From JANNSX01 sp041397825 (GTDB lineage: Bacteria; Pseudomonadota; Alphaproteobacteria; Rhizobiales; Hyphomicrobiaceae), in contig JAWKVX010000006.1 in assembly GCA_041397825.1 (NCBI GenBank), positions 124,001-188,000 on the forward strand: DNA of 64,000 nt, read 5' to 3'. The notes beneath the pieces were generated by a model, which had not been told where the DNA came from, made no database searches, and saw only the letters and a list, made by a program, of their open reading frames with translations. A program made the position numbers and the translations under genes. Below are positions 25,791-34,119 of the stretch, piece after piece. Position 1 is the first letter of the stretch; each line of letters starts with the position of its first letter.

Positions 25791-25813
25791 GTGGCGGCGA
25801 CGCCGGCCGCCAC
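25791..25813 (-). promoter_or_regulatory. Hairpin in the rpoH 5' leader
   Basis: GTGGCGGC and GCCGCCAC pair with a 7-base loop, 17 bases upstream of the rpoH ATG and just before GAGGTG, the likely ribosome site. It could influence rpoH translation with temperature, as known for rpoH in enterics, though the structure here does not cover the ribosome site itself. Role not shown. Confidence 0.3.
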
Positions 25814-25909
25814 GGTTGTTAGATCCGCGAGTCTAAGGGGTCATTGGTCGATACGTAGTGTACCGACTTGGCTAGAAAAGGGCAAATGCTCTGGCCGCCA
25901 ACCCTGGAG

Positions 25910-26917
25910 TTATGGTGCTTTACCTTTCGATAAACGTAACGCCTTGAGAAGTCCGTCGATATCGCAGGGCAGCGGGCTCTGGAAGCGAAGCCGCCTGCCC
26001 GTCCGCGGGTGCACGAAGCCGAGCTCGCACGCGTGCAAGGCCTGCCGGCCGAGGGCCGAAAGCCGGGCGGCGGCCTTGTCCGGGAGCTTGGCCGCGCGGG
26101 TCTGCAGCCCTCGGCCATAGACAGGATCACCGAGGACGGGATGGCCGATATGGGCGAGATGTATGCGGATCTGATGCGTTCGGCCGGTCTCGAGCACACA
26201 GCGCAACAGGCTGGCGACCGGTCGCCCGTCGCGACCGGCAAAGGTCTCCTGCACCTCGTAGTGCGTCACCGCCTCCCGGCCGCCCGCGGCGACGACCGCC
26301 ATCCGCTTCCGATCTCGCGGGTGACGGGCGAGTGGGGCCTCGATCCGGCCCTTGCGGCGCGGCGGCACCCCCCAGGCGAGCGCCAGATAGGCGCGCTCGA
26401 GGCGACCATCACGGCCGTGGGCGCGGAACTGATCGGACAAGCCCTGATGCGCCGCATCCGTCTTGGCGACGACGAGAAGCCCGCTTGTCTCCTTGTCGAG
26501 CCGGTGCACGATGCCGGGCCTGCGAACGCCGCCGATGCCCGACAGGCTCGCACCGCAATGCGCAATCAGCGCATTGACCAGCGTCCCAGCGCGGTGGCCG
26601 ATCGCCGGATGCACGACGAGACCTGCGGGCTTGTCGACCACGATCAGGGCGTCGTCCTCGTAGACGATGTCGAGGGCGATGGCTTCGGGCTCGGGCGTCG
26701 CCGGCTCTGGCTCGGGAAGCTCGACGACAAAGCGGAGACCTGGTTTGACCCGATACCCCGGCTCTTCTATCGTGCGCCCGCCCGCGCTGACCTGGCCCTG
26801 CTCGATCAGGGCCTTGAGGCGCGAGCGGGAAACCTCCCCGAGCTTGAGCGCCAGGAAGCGATCCAGGCGAAGTCCGGCATCGTCTGGTCCGGCCTCGAGT
26901 GTTCGTCGTTCAGTCAC
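25910..26917 (-). CDS. rluD: 23S rRNA pseudouridine synthase, RluD/RluA family
   Basis: A 335-residue enzyme. Residues 15-75 form an S4-like RNA-binding domain (LRLDRFLALKLGEVSRSRLKALI). The catalytic domain holds GIVHRLDKETSGLL with the nucleophile Asp141, VYEDDALIVVDKPAGLVVHP before it, and LETGRTHQIRIHLAHIGHPVLGD after it. It modifies uridines in helix 69 of 23S rRNA if it is the true RluD. It is divergent from a small membrane-protein gene 26 bases away and precedes rpoH. Confidence 0.9.
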   Translation of the reverse strand: MTERRTLEAGPDDAGLRLDRFLALKLGEVSRSRLKALIEQGQVSAGGRTIEEPGYRVKPGLRFVVELPEPEPATPEPEAIALDIVYEDDALIVVDKPAGLVVHPAIGHRAGTLVNALIAHCGASLSGIGGVRRPGIVHRLDKETSGLLVVAKTDAAHQGLSDQFRAHGRDGRLERAYLALAWGVPPRRKGRIEAPLARHPRDRKRMAVVAAGGREAVTHYEVQETFAGRDGRPVASLLRCVLETGRTHQIRIHLAHIGHPVLGDPVYGRGLQTRAAKLPDKAAARLSALGRQALHACELGFVHPRTGRRLRFQSPLPCDIDGLLKALRLSKGKAP

Positions 26918-26943
26918 GTGATGGATCCGTCAGGGAAGGCGAG

Positions 26944-27321
26944 ATGGCGGGAGACGACGACGAGGCGACGGGTCCATTGCCGCCGGGCGCCGAGCCCTAT
27001 TCGCGGGCGCAGAAGGCACTTCTGGCAGCGGTCGTCGTCGTCGGTCTGCTGATCATGATCGGCGTTGGCGTGGTGATCATGACCATCGTCAACCGTCTGG
27101 GCACGCTCTCAGATAGCCCCGAGACCGCAAGCAAGGCAACATCCGACCTCGCGCTGCCGGCCATGAGCCGGCTGGCGCTGCCGGCGGGCGCGGTGATCGA
27201 GGAGATGACGCTCGACGGGTCACGCCTGGCCATCCGCTTCCAGGGTCCCGAGGGCCGCGGCATCCTGATCTATGATCTCAAGGCCGGCAAAGCCCTCGGC
27301 ACCATCGAGATCACCCCCTAG
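26944..27321 (+). CDS. Small single-pass membrane protein
   Basis: The start at 26944 is chosen over 26899 because AGGGAAGG lies just before it and the upstream part overlaps the divergent rluD gene. The 125-residue product has a cytoplasmic acidic N-terminus and one transmembrane helix (ALLAAVVVVGLLIMIGVGVV, about residues 26-45). A small outer domain contains AVIEEMTLDGSRLAIRFQGPEG and ILIYDLKAGKALG. The arrangement beside rluD is common in alphaproteobacteria, but the function is unknown to me. Confidence 0.65.
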   Translation: MAGDDDEATGPLPPGAEPYSRAQKALLAAVVVVGLLIMIGVGVVIMTIVNRLGTLSDSPETASKATSDLALPAMSRLALPAGAVIEEMTLDGSRLAIRFQGPEGRGILIYDLKAGKALGTIEITP

Positions 27322-27402
27322 ACCAGTTGGTCGCGGGCGATCCGGGCTTTGCCGCTTGATTGTCGGCTCCGGAGCAAGCTATATGGCGCCCACACCGGCG
27401 CT

Positions 27403-27478
27403 GCCCCGTTCGTCTAGTGGCCTAGGACACCAGCCTCTCACGTTGGGTACAGGGGTTCAAATCCCCTACGGGGCGCCA
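27403..27478 (+). tRNA. tRNA-Glu (CTC anticodon)
   Basis: A 76-base cloverleaf. The acceptor stem GCCCCGT pairs with ACGGGGC. The D-arm is GTCTAGTGGCCTAGGAC. The anticodon stem CCAGC pairs with GTTGG around the loop CTCTCAC, giving anticodon CTC. The T-arm is AGGGGTTCAAATCCCCT. A G discriminator and an encoded CCA end the gene. The frame-like ORFs across it are spurious. Confidence 0.95.
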
Positions 27479-27696
27479 CACGCATGCTTGCCTCTTTGGC
27501 CAGCCGCAAATTGCGACGGTCATCGGGAGCCGTTGCGCGTCCGCCAATCGACATCCGCCAACAGAGCGCCGATCGCGAACACGGACATCTCGACGGGGCT
27601 GTCCGGCCGCCTCCCCGATCGGCTCATTGGAGCGGTCGAGCGCCGGCGGCAAGCGCGCCTCCCGGCCACAAGCACAGCCACCTGACGTGTCCCGGG

Positions 27697-29154
27697 TTAC
27701 GCGCGCACGTATCTTCGCGCCGGATCGAACTCGACCTTGTAGTCCCACGTCGTCCCGTTGGCCGCCATGGCCGCGTTGACGACCTGCTTTTGTGCAAGCC
27801 GGGCCCAAACCTCTTTCTCGATCGCGTCGAGATCGAACCTGCCTCCCGTGATAACGGCGTCGAGCTCGCGCTCGACCGCGGCGACAGCGGGATCACCGGC
27901 CCGATTGCGCCACTCCCCCGGGTCGGCCTCGATATCGAACAGCTGTGGCGCGGAACGGCGGCAGTAGATGTATTTCCAGCGACCCTTCCGAACCATGAAG
28001 CTCGGCCGCATGATGCCTTCGCCATGATACTCTGAGACGACAGGCACCTCTGGCAGAGGGGAGCCGCGCAGCGCCGGCATGAGCGTGCGCCCGTCGAGGG
28101 GTCGGACCGGCGACGTCCCGGCCAGGTCGATGAGCGTCGCAGGAAGGTCGAGCAGCGAGACTGGTGTATCGACCATCCGGTGACCTGCGCCCGGGAAATC
28201 GACAATGAGGGGAATCCGTGCCGACCACTCGTAGAGGCTCCGCTTCTGGATCAATCCCTTCTCGCCGAGCATCTCGCCGTGGTCCGAGGTCAAAATGACG
28301 ATGGTACGCTCGCGAAGACCCTGCTCCTCCAGCACCGACAGCAGCTCGCCGAGCTTGTCGTCGATGTAGTGGGCGAGCGCCGCGAAGCCACGGCGCATGG
28401 CCATCAGATGGCGAGGGTCACGAATGTCCTTCCGGTCGAGCCCGTACCACCGGATGAAGGCTCTGTCGAAATCCGAATAGTGGTCCTGCAAATCCGGCGG
28501 ATAGAACGGCAGAGGCAGGTCGGCATCCTTGTAGATGTCCCAATACGCCCGCGGCACGACATAGGGAGGATGTGGGTTGGTGAACGACACCGTCAACATG
28601 AACGGACTGTCCGGCGGGTAGCGAAGATACTCGAGCGCCCGGAATTGGGTCTCCTCGTCGTATTGCAGCTCCTTCGTCCAACCTGGCCCGATATTCTCGG
28701 CCTGGTACTGGGGCGCGAAGTCGAACGCCATTGCTTCCGCATCATCGTCCGGCAGCAAGGGATAGGACCAGAGGAAGCCCGCGGGATAGATGTCCGTATT
28801 GAGCCGGCGCCGAAATCCATGCAACTGATCGGCGCCTACGAAGTGCATCTTGCCGGTCAGCACGGTCTCGTAGCCCGCATTGGTGAGGTAGTGGGCAAAT
28901 GTCGGGACAAAGCTCTGATAGGGATCGCCGTTGTCGTAGCACCCGGTCGTCGACGTAAGGAGACCCGTCATGAGGCAAGAACGCGCCGGCACGCAGATCG
29001 GGCTCGGTGTATAGGCTGTCGTGAAGTTGACCGCACGCTCGGCAAGCGCCCGCATGTGGCGCGTTCTCGCGATCGGAAAACCGCAGGCCTCGAGCATGAA
29101 AGGCGTCATCTGGTCGGCCACGACCAGGAGTATGTTCAGCCGGTCGTCATTCAC
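27697..29154 (-). CDS. betC: Choline-sulfatase
   Basis: A 485-residue sulfatase. ICVPARSCLMTG is the C-x-P-x-R motif in which Cys54 is converted to formylglycine; Cys54 is also the number I recall for the Sinorhizobium BetC nucleophile. VVADQM at the start and TSDHGEMLGEKG near residue 290 supply metal ligands. The C-terminal ending TTWDYKVEFDPARRYVR is the choline-sulfatase C-terminal domain, which separates it from aryl sulfatases. It frees choline from choline-O-sulfate. It stands alone, with no betB/betA seen, but feeds the glycine betaine-sarcosine theme of the window. Confidence 0.88.
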   Translation of the reverse strand: MNDDRLNILLVVADQMTPFMLEACGFPIARTRHMRALAERAVNFTTAYTPSPICVPARSCLMTGLLTSTTGCYDNGDPYQSFVPTFAHYLTNAGYETVLTGKMHFVGADQLHGFRRRLNTDIYPAGFLWSYPLLPDDDAEAMAFDFAPQYQAENIGPGWTKELQYDEETQFRALEYLRYPPDSPFMLTVSFTNPHPPYVVPRAYWDIYKDADLPLPFYPPDLQDHYSDFDRAFIRWYGLDRKDIRDPRHLMAMRRGFAALAHYIDDKLGELLSVLEEQGLRERTIVILTSDHGEMLGEKGLIQKRSLYEWSARIPLIVDFPGAGHRMVDTPVSLLDLPATLIDLAGTSPVRPLDGRTLMPALRGSPLPEVPVVSEYHGEGIMRPSFMVRKGRWKYIYCRRSAPQLFDIEADPGEWRNRAGDPAVAAVERELDAVITGGRFDLDAIEKEVWARLAQKQVVNAAMAANGTTWDYKVEFDPARRYVRA

Positions 29155-29215
29155 GGATGTCGCCCTTGTTGTATCGGCCGCCCCCTAGTCCACCATGTGA
29201 GAAGTGACCTGCCGA

Positions 29216-30205
29216 TCAACCCGCCACCTTGCCGCCGAGCTCGTCCTCGATGTGGAAGCGGACGATGTCGTCGAAGCTGGCATCGCCCTGGAAGCCGAGT
29301 GCGACGGCACGCTTGGCATCGAAGCGGCGCGGCCAGCCGGCCACGATCTTGGCAATGAAGTCGTCCGGCGCGCGGCGGATGCGCTTGACCACCGCGTCGC
29401 CGGCCACGCGCCTCAATGCAGCGATCTGCTCGCCGACCGTGACGGCGAGACCCGGCATGGAGAGATTGCGTCGCGTACCGACCGTCGCGCCGTCGATACC
29501 CGCCGCATGCAGCAGGAAGCCGATCGCTGCGCGCGGACTCGCATGCCAGTGCAGGACATCCTCGGAGACCGGCAGCACCGCCTCCTGGCCGGCCAGTGGC
29601 TCGCGGCAGATGTTCGAGAAGAAGCCGGACGCGGCCTTGTTGGGCCTGCCCGGCCGGATGCAGATGGTCGGCAGTCGGATACCGATCCCGTCAATGAAAC
29701 CCTTGCGGGTATAGTCGGAGAGCAGGAGCTCGCCGATCGCCTTCTGGGTGCCGTAGCTCGTCAGCGGTGTCAGATGGTAGTCGTCGGGAATGGCTTCGGG
29801 AAACGGCGCGCCGAACACGGCGATCGAGGAGGTGAAGACGAGGCGGGGCTTCCGCTCGGCCGCAGCATAGCCGTGCCGCAGGCTCTCGAGGAGGTTTTGA
29901 GTGGCGACGAGATTGATCCGATAGCCCTTCTCGAAATCCTGCTCGGCCTCGCCGGAGACGATGGCGGCCAAGTGGAAGACGATGTCGGGCCGGTCGGCCA
30001 GAAGGCGATCCGTCTCACCGGGCGCGGGCATGTCCCCTGTCAGGCAATGCACAGGGAAAGCGGCACCTTGGGGCGCAGAAGGCTCGACGACATCATAGAG
30101 CGTCAGCCCGGTGATCTCGCGCCCGGCCAGCCGGCCGTCCTTGGCGAGCCGCTCGGCCAGCTTGCGGCCGATGAAACCAGCTCCGCCCGTGATCGCGACT
30201 TTCAT
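29216..30205 (-). CDS. denD: NAD-dependent D-erythronate dehydrogenase-like protein (DenD)
   Basis: The start at 30205 (MKVAITGGAGFIGRKLAE) overlaps the stop of otnI by four bases, and the longer frame lacks family likeness. The 329-residue extended SDR has TGGAGFIG for NAD binding and YGTQKAIGE as the YxxxK catalytic pair with TSSIAVFG before it. ICIRPGRPNKAASGFFSNI is typical of the DenD group, which oxidises D-erythronate to 2-oxo-tetronate. Pairing with otnI supports this, because OtnI uses the DenD product. Confidence 0.78.
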   Translation of the reverse strand: MKVAITGGAGFIGRKLAERLAKDGRLAGREITGLTLYDVVEPSAPQGAAFPVHCLTGDMPAPGETDRLLADRPDIVFHLAAIVSGEAEQDFEKGYRINLVATQNLLESLRHGYAAAERKPRLVFTSSIAVFGAPFPEAIPDDYHLTPLTSYGTQKAIGELLLSDYTRKGFIDGIGIRLPTICIRPGRPNKAASGFFSNICREPLAGQEAVLPVSEDVLHWHASPRAAIGFLLHAAGIDGATVGTRRNLSMPGLAVTVGEQIAALRRVAGDAVVKRIRRAPDDFIAKIVAGWPRRFDAKRAVALGFQGDASFDDIVRFHIEDELGGKVAG

Positions 30206-31002
30206 GACGACATCTCCTTCGGCGCAATGCCGTATCGCCTCGCCCACGCAAGACCAGCAACCGTGTCGGCCTTGGGCCGATACTCGCAGCCGACGACGCC
30301 GTCGTAGCCGAGCTCATCGATCAGGTCGAGCAGATAGGGGTAGTTGATCTCGCCCACATCCGGCTCGTGGCGGCCGGGAACGCCGGCGATCTGGATATGG
30401 CCGACCATGGGCCAGAACTCGCGCAGCGCCACCGCGAGATCACCGCGCATGATCTGGCGGTGATAGACATCGAATTGCAGCTTGAGCGCCGGGCTTCCCA
30501 CCTCCTCGATGATGTCGCGCGCCTGGCCAAGATCGGTCAGGAAATAGCCCGGCATATCGCGCGTGTTGAGCGGTTCGATCAGGAGCAGCACGCCGGCAGC
30601 CTCGGCGCGACCGGCGGCCATGCGGAGATTCTCGACATAGGTCGCGCGGGCCGTCTCCGGCGAAAGCGCGGGCGGCATGACACCTGCCATCACGTGCAGC
30701 TTCGGACAGCCGAGCGCCATCGCATAATCGAGCGCCTGGTCGACACTCGTCAGGAAGGCCTCCCGCCTCTCGGGAAAGATCGAAAGACCACGTTCGCCCC
30801 TGTCCCAATCGCCTGGTGATAGATTGAAAAGCGCCTGCTTCAGACCGAACCGATCGAGCCGTTCGCGGATGACGGATGCCGAATAGGCGTAGGGAAAGAG
30901 AAACTCGACGGCCTCGAAACCTGCCGCCGCAGCGGCTTCGAAGCGATCGAGAAAATCGAACTCGGTGAAGAGCATCGACAGATTGGCGGCGAGGCGAGGC
31001 AT
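30202..31002 (-). CDS. otnI: 2-oxo-tetronate isomerase (hydroxypyruvate isomerase family)
   Basis: The ATG at 31002 gives a 266-residue TIM-barrel protein; the longer frame from 31104 runs into the opposite regulator gene. ANLSMLFTEFDFLDRFEAAAAAGFEAVEF opens the fold as in Hyi/OtnI. LLIEPLNTRDMPGYFL, LKLQFDVYHRQIMRGD and HIQIAGVPGRHEPDVGEINY carry the metal-binding Glu, Asp and His residues. OtnI converts 2-oxo-tetronate to 3-oxo-tetronate, which OtnK (40552) phosphorylates and OtnC (41817) decarboxylates. Overlap with denD means a two-gene unit. Confidence 0.82.
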   Translation of the reverse strand: MPRLAANLSMLFTEFDFLDRFEAAAAAGFEAVEFLFPYAYSASVIRERLDRFGLKQALFNLSPGDWDRGERGLSIFPERREAFLTSVDQALDYAMALGCPKLHVMAGVMPPALSPETARATYVENLRMAAGRAEAAGVLLLIEPLNTRDMPGYFLTDLGQARDIIEEVGSPALKLQFDVYHRQIMRGDLAVALREFWPMVGHIQIAGVPGRHEPDVGEINYPYLLDLIDELGYDGVVGCEYRPKADTVAGLAWARRYGIAPKEMSS

Positions 31003-31070
31003 GACCCATCCATTTTCCGCAGAGCGGATGCCGCGACAGAGCGCAAGCACTGCGCTTGACCCGGCGAGGC

Positions 31071-31107
31071 TTGGTATCATAGCGTGCTGGTATGACAAGT
31101 ACACCAG
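31071..31107. promoter_or_regulatory. Candidate GntR operator at the regulator start
   Basis: TTGGTATCATAG (from 31071) and CTGGTATGACAA (from 31087) are imperfect direct repeats 16 bases apart. The second is also half of CTGGT ... ACCAG (31087-31091 and 31103-31107). GGTAT-type half sites are common for FadR/GntR regulators. They overlap the regulator start codon and the divergent otnI promoter, which fits autoregulation. Confidence 0.35.
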
Positions 31108-31850
31108 TTGCGTTGCGTCGATCCGAGGCGGGCAGCGAGATCATCCGCCGTCGCCGCCTCTCGGACGAGGTCGCGAGCCGCCTCGAGACGATGATCAACG
31201 ACGGCCGCTATCCGGCGGGCGAGCAGCTTCCATCCGAGCGCGACCTGATGCAGATGTTCGGCGTCGGCCGGCCGGCCGTGCGGGAGGCTCTATTCTCGCT
31301 GCAGAAGATGGGTCTTGTCGCCATTCAGGCCGGCGATCGGGCGCGCGTGACACGGCCGACACCCGAGTCGGTGGTCGAAAGCCTGTCGGGTGCAGCCCGC
31401 CATCTCCTGGCGGCGCCCGGTGGGGTCGAGAGCCTGCAGGATGCCCGGCTCTTCTTCGAGGTCGGCCTCGCACGGCATGCGGCGACCAACGCCACGCAAG
31501 CCGACATCGACCGCCTCGCCGCGGCGCTCGATGCCAACCGCCAGGCCCTCGGCGATCTGGCAGCCTTCGAGCGCACCGATGTCGCGTTCCACTATCAACT
31601 GGCCGTCATCGCCAACAATCCGATCTTCACCGCGTTGCACCAGGCGCTCGTCGAATGGCTGGTCGAGCAGCGGCACACGACGCTCTCCTGGCCCGGCCGC
31701 AAGAGCACGTTCAAGAAGGCCTACGAAGCGCACAAGGCGATCTTCGAGGCCGTCGTGCTCCGCGATCCCGACGACGCGGAGAAGGCGATGCGCGCACACC
31801 TTGCGCATGTGTCCCGCGTCTACTGGGAAGCCAAGGGAGGCAGCGCATGA
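31092..31850 (+). CDS. GntR family regulator with FCD domain
   Basis: A 252-residue regulator. Residues 22-85 form the winged helix (RRRLSDEVASRLETMINDGRYPAGEQLPSERDL, then GVGRPAVREALFSLQKMGLV). The C-terminal FCD domain has the metal or ligand-binding pattern ARLFFEVGLARHAA, DVAFHYQLAVIANNP and EAHKAIFEAVVLRDPDDAEKAMRAHL. Such regulators sense carboxylic or sugar acids. It is divergent from otnI-denD and starts the long plus-strand operon, so it likely controls both arms of the tetronate/apionate cluster. Confidence 0.88.
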   Translation: MTSTPVALRRSEAGSEIIRRRRLSDEVASRLETMINDGRYPAGEQLPSERDLMQMFGVGRPAVREALFSLQKMGLVAIQAGDRARVTRPTPESVVESLSGAARHLLAAPGGVESLQDARLFFEVGLARHAATNATQADIDRLAAALDANRQALGDLAAFERTDVAFHYQLAVIANNPIFTALHQALVEWLVEQRHTTLSWPGRKSTFKKAYEAHKAIFEAVVLRDPDDAEKAMRAHLAHVSRVYWEAKGGSA

Positions 31851-32152
31851 GCGCCTTCGTCATCATCGTCGATTTCAAGCTGAATCCTGGCACGCGGCCC
31901 GAATTCCGCAAGCTCATCGACGTCAATGCGCAGACCTCGGTTCGCGACGAGACGGGCTGCCGGCGCTTCGATGTGCTGGAGCCTGAAGGCGAGAGCGACC
32001 GGATCGTGCTCTACGAGATCTATGACAGCCGCGCCGATCTCGAGGCGCATATCGCCACCGAGCATTACAAATCCTTCGACAAGGCGAGCGCGGCCATGGT
32101 GGCCGAGAAGACCGTCACCGCATTCGCGCTCGCCTGCGAAGGCGGAGCCTGA
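31847..32152 (+). CDS. ABM-domain (antibiotic biosynthesis monooxygenase-like) protein
   Basis: A 101-residue protein with the ABM dimeric ferredoxin-like fold: FVIIVDFKLNPGTRPEFRKLI, DETGCRRFDVLEPEG and LYEIYDSRADLEAHIATEHYKSF. The start overlaps the regulator stop (ATGA). Small ABM proteins such as LsrG act on sugar-related oxo compounds, often in catabolic operons. That could fit here, but the substrate is unknown. Confidence 0.8.
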   Translation: MSAFVIIVDFKLNPGTRPEFRKLIDVNAQTSVRDETGCRRFDVLEPEGESDRIVLYEIYDSRADLEAHIATEHYKSFDKASAAMVAEKTVTAFALACEGGA

Positions 32153-32171
32153 GAAAGAGGACATCGACCGT

Positions 32172-32960
32172 ATGACTGCCACAGGCCTCAAAGCCATGAG
32201 CAAGACGAAATCGGCCAAGCTCGGCCATTTCATCGTCGAGTTTGCCACCCCTGGCATCGGCCATATCCTGAAGTCCGCCGGCTGCGACTTCGTGCTGTTC
32301 GATATGGAGCATTCGGGTTTCGCCATGGAGACGGTGAAGAGCGCGGTCCGGTACTTCGAGGCGGCCGATCTGCCCATGATCTGCCGGGTGCCGTCGCGGG
32401 AATATCACCACATCGCCCGCGCCCTCGACATGGGGGCGGAAGGCATCATGCTGCCGATGGTCGGCAACCCGGATGAAGCGCGACGCATCGTCGACAGCGT
32501 CAAATACGTGCCGGACGGCATGCGGGGCGTTGCCCTTCAGGTCGCCCATGACCGCTATCGGGCAGGCCCCGTAGCCGACAAGCTCAAGGCCGCCAATGCC
32601 CGCACGACCATCTTTGCACAGATCGAGACTGCCGAGGGCGTCGACAATGCCGATGCGATTGCCGCCATCGACGGCATCGACTGCCTGTGGATCGGCCATT
32701 TCGATCTTTCCGCGTCACTGGGCGTGCCCGGCGAGTTCGGTCACAAGAAATTCACCGACGCCATCGCCCGCGTGTCGGCAGCAACCAAGAAGCACAAGAA
32801 GGCCTTGGGACGCCTCGTACCGACAGTCGAACAGGGTATCGAGCTCCATGCCCAGGGATTCGACTTCATCTGCTACTCGGGTGATGTCTGGGTGCTGCAC
32901 AACGCGCTCGCCGAGGCGATGGCCAAGCTGCGCGCCGGCACGGCGTCCAAGAAGAATTAG
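32172..32960 (+). CDS. HpcH/HpaI family class II aldolase
   Basis: A 262-residue TIM-barrel aldolase. The ATG at 32172 follows AAAGAGGA. FVLFDMEHSGFAMETVKSAVRYF, ICRVPSREYHHIARALDMGAEGIMLPMV and FAQIETAEGVDNADAIAAIDGIDCLWIGHFDLSASLG contain the metal-binding Glu and Asp and the substrate Arg. Members cleave 4-hydroxy-2-oxo acids or 2-keto-3-deoxy sugar acids to pyruvate or related oxo acids. Its operon suggests a sugar acid intermediate. Confidence 0.88.
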   Translation: MTATGLKAMSKTKSAKLGHFIVEFATPGIGHILKSAGCDFVLFDMEHSGFAMETVKSAVRYFEAADLPMICRVPSREYHHIARALDMGAEGIMLPMVGNPDEARRIVDSVKYVPDGMRGVALQVAHDRYRAGPVADKLKAANARTTIFAQIETAEGVDNADAIAAIDGIDCLWIGHFDLSASLGVPGEFGHKKFTDAIARVSAATKKHKKALGRLVPTVEQGIELHAQGFDFICYSGDVWVLHNALAEAMAKLRAGTASKKN

Positions 32961-32969
32961 GAGCAGGCG

Positions 32970-34019
32970 ATGTCCGACTCGTTTCGCGTCGCGCTTTCCG
33001 GGGACTTCAAGAAGGCGGACGGCACACCGACGTTCCCGGATTTCGATCTGGCACCGCTCCTGGCGGCAAAGAACGTCGAGGTCGCCTACGTGCCGGCCGA
33101 CAACCCGCTCAAGGCGAAGGACCTGGCTGATTTCGATGCGTTGATCCTGCTCATTCCGAAATTCGCCGCGGAAAGCGTGCCGACCGGCGGACGGCTCTCC
33201 GTCGTCGCCCGCTTTGGCGTCGGCTACGACAGTGTCGACGTCGGTGCCTGCACCAAGAATGACATCGCACTCTGCATCACGCCCGACGGCGTGCGCCGGC
33301 CGGTCGCCGTCTCGATCATGGCATTCATCCTGGCGCTGACGGGCAAGATGCTCGTCAAAGACCGGCTGACACGCGAGGGACCCGACGGCTTCAACCGGCG
33401 CGGCGAGCATATGGGCGTCGGGCTCGTCGGCAAGACGCTGGGGTCGATCGGCATCGGCAATATCGGCGCCGAGATGTTCCGGATGGCCAGACCATTCGAT
33501 ATGGCGTTCATCGCCCACGACCCTTTCGCCGACCAAGCGGTGGCGAAAGAGCTCGGCATCGAGCTCGTCTCGCTCGAAGACCTCTTCCGGCGCGCGGACA
33601 TTCTCACCGTCAATTGTCCGCTTTCGGATCAGACACGCCATATCGTCAATGCCGAGCGCCTGGCGCTCATGAAGCCGACGGCCTACGTGATCAACACCTC
33701 GCGTGGACCGACCGTCGACCAGAAGGCTCTCACCAAAGTGCTTCAGGAGCGTCGTATCGCCGGCGCCGGCCTCGATGTCTTCGAAGTCGAGCCCGTGCCG
33801 GCAGACGAGCCGTTGCTCAAGCTCGACAACGTCATCGTCACACCGCATGCGCTCTGCTGGACGGACCAGTGCTTCGCCGGTAACGGCGCCGCCGATGTCC
33901 GCGCGGTGCTCGACATACAACAAGGCCGCGTACCGCGCGGTGTCGTCAACAAAGAGGTGCTCGAGAGCCCGGCCTTCAAGGCCAAGCTCGAGAGCTACCG
34001 CCGCCGCTTCGGATCGTGA
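32970..34019 (+). CDS. D-isomer 2-hydroxyacid dehydrogenase family protein
   Basis: A 349-residue dehydrogenase of the phosphoglycerate/glyoxylate reductase family. The NAD fold is VGKTLGSIGIGNIGAEMFRMARPFD. The catalytic Arg lies in INTSRGPTVDQKAL, the Glu in DVFEVEPV and the His in VTPHALCWTD. FGVGYDSVDVGACTKNDIA is the usual N-terminal block. It is ten bases after the aldolase gene and probably oxidises or reduces a sugar acid intermediate of the same route. Substrate unknown. Confidence 0.85.
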   Translation: MSDSFRVALSGDFKKADGTPTFPDFDLAPLLAAKNVEVAYVPADNPLKAKDLADFDALILLIPKFAAESVPTGGRLSVVARFGVGYDSVDVGACTKNDIALCITPDGVRRPVAVSIMAFILALTGKMLVKDRLTREGPDGFNRRGEHMGVGLVGKTLGSIGIGNIGAEMFRMARPFDMAFIAHDPFADQAVAKELGIELVSLEDLFRRADILTVNCPLSDQTRHIVNAERLALMKPTAYVINTSRGPTVDQKALTKVLQERRIAGAGLDVFEVEPVPADEPLLKLDNVIVTPHALCWTDQCFAGNGAADVRAVLDIQQGRVPRGVVNKEVLESPAFKAKLESYRRRFGS

Positions 34020-34119
34020 ACCGGAACGGCCAACAGTAATCCCCCGAGACCCGCCCAGCGGGCGAGGGAGAGAGGAACCGGGGCCCACGCCACCGGTCGA
34101 GGCAAAGGAGGAAACGGGA

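Noticed and set aside
34040..34085. Another copy of the intergenic mosaic repeat
   Set aside because: It is GC-rich and slightly similar to the C-rich module but does not align with the long-stem unit.
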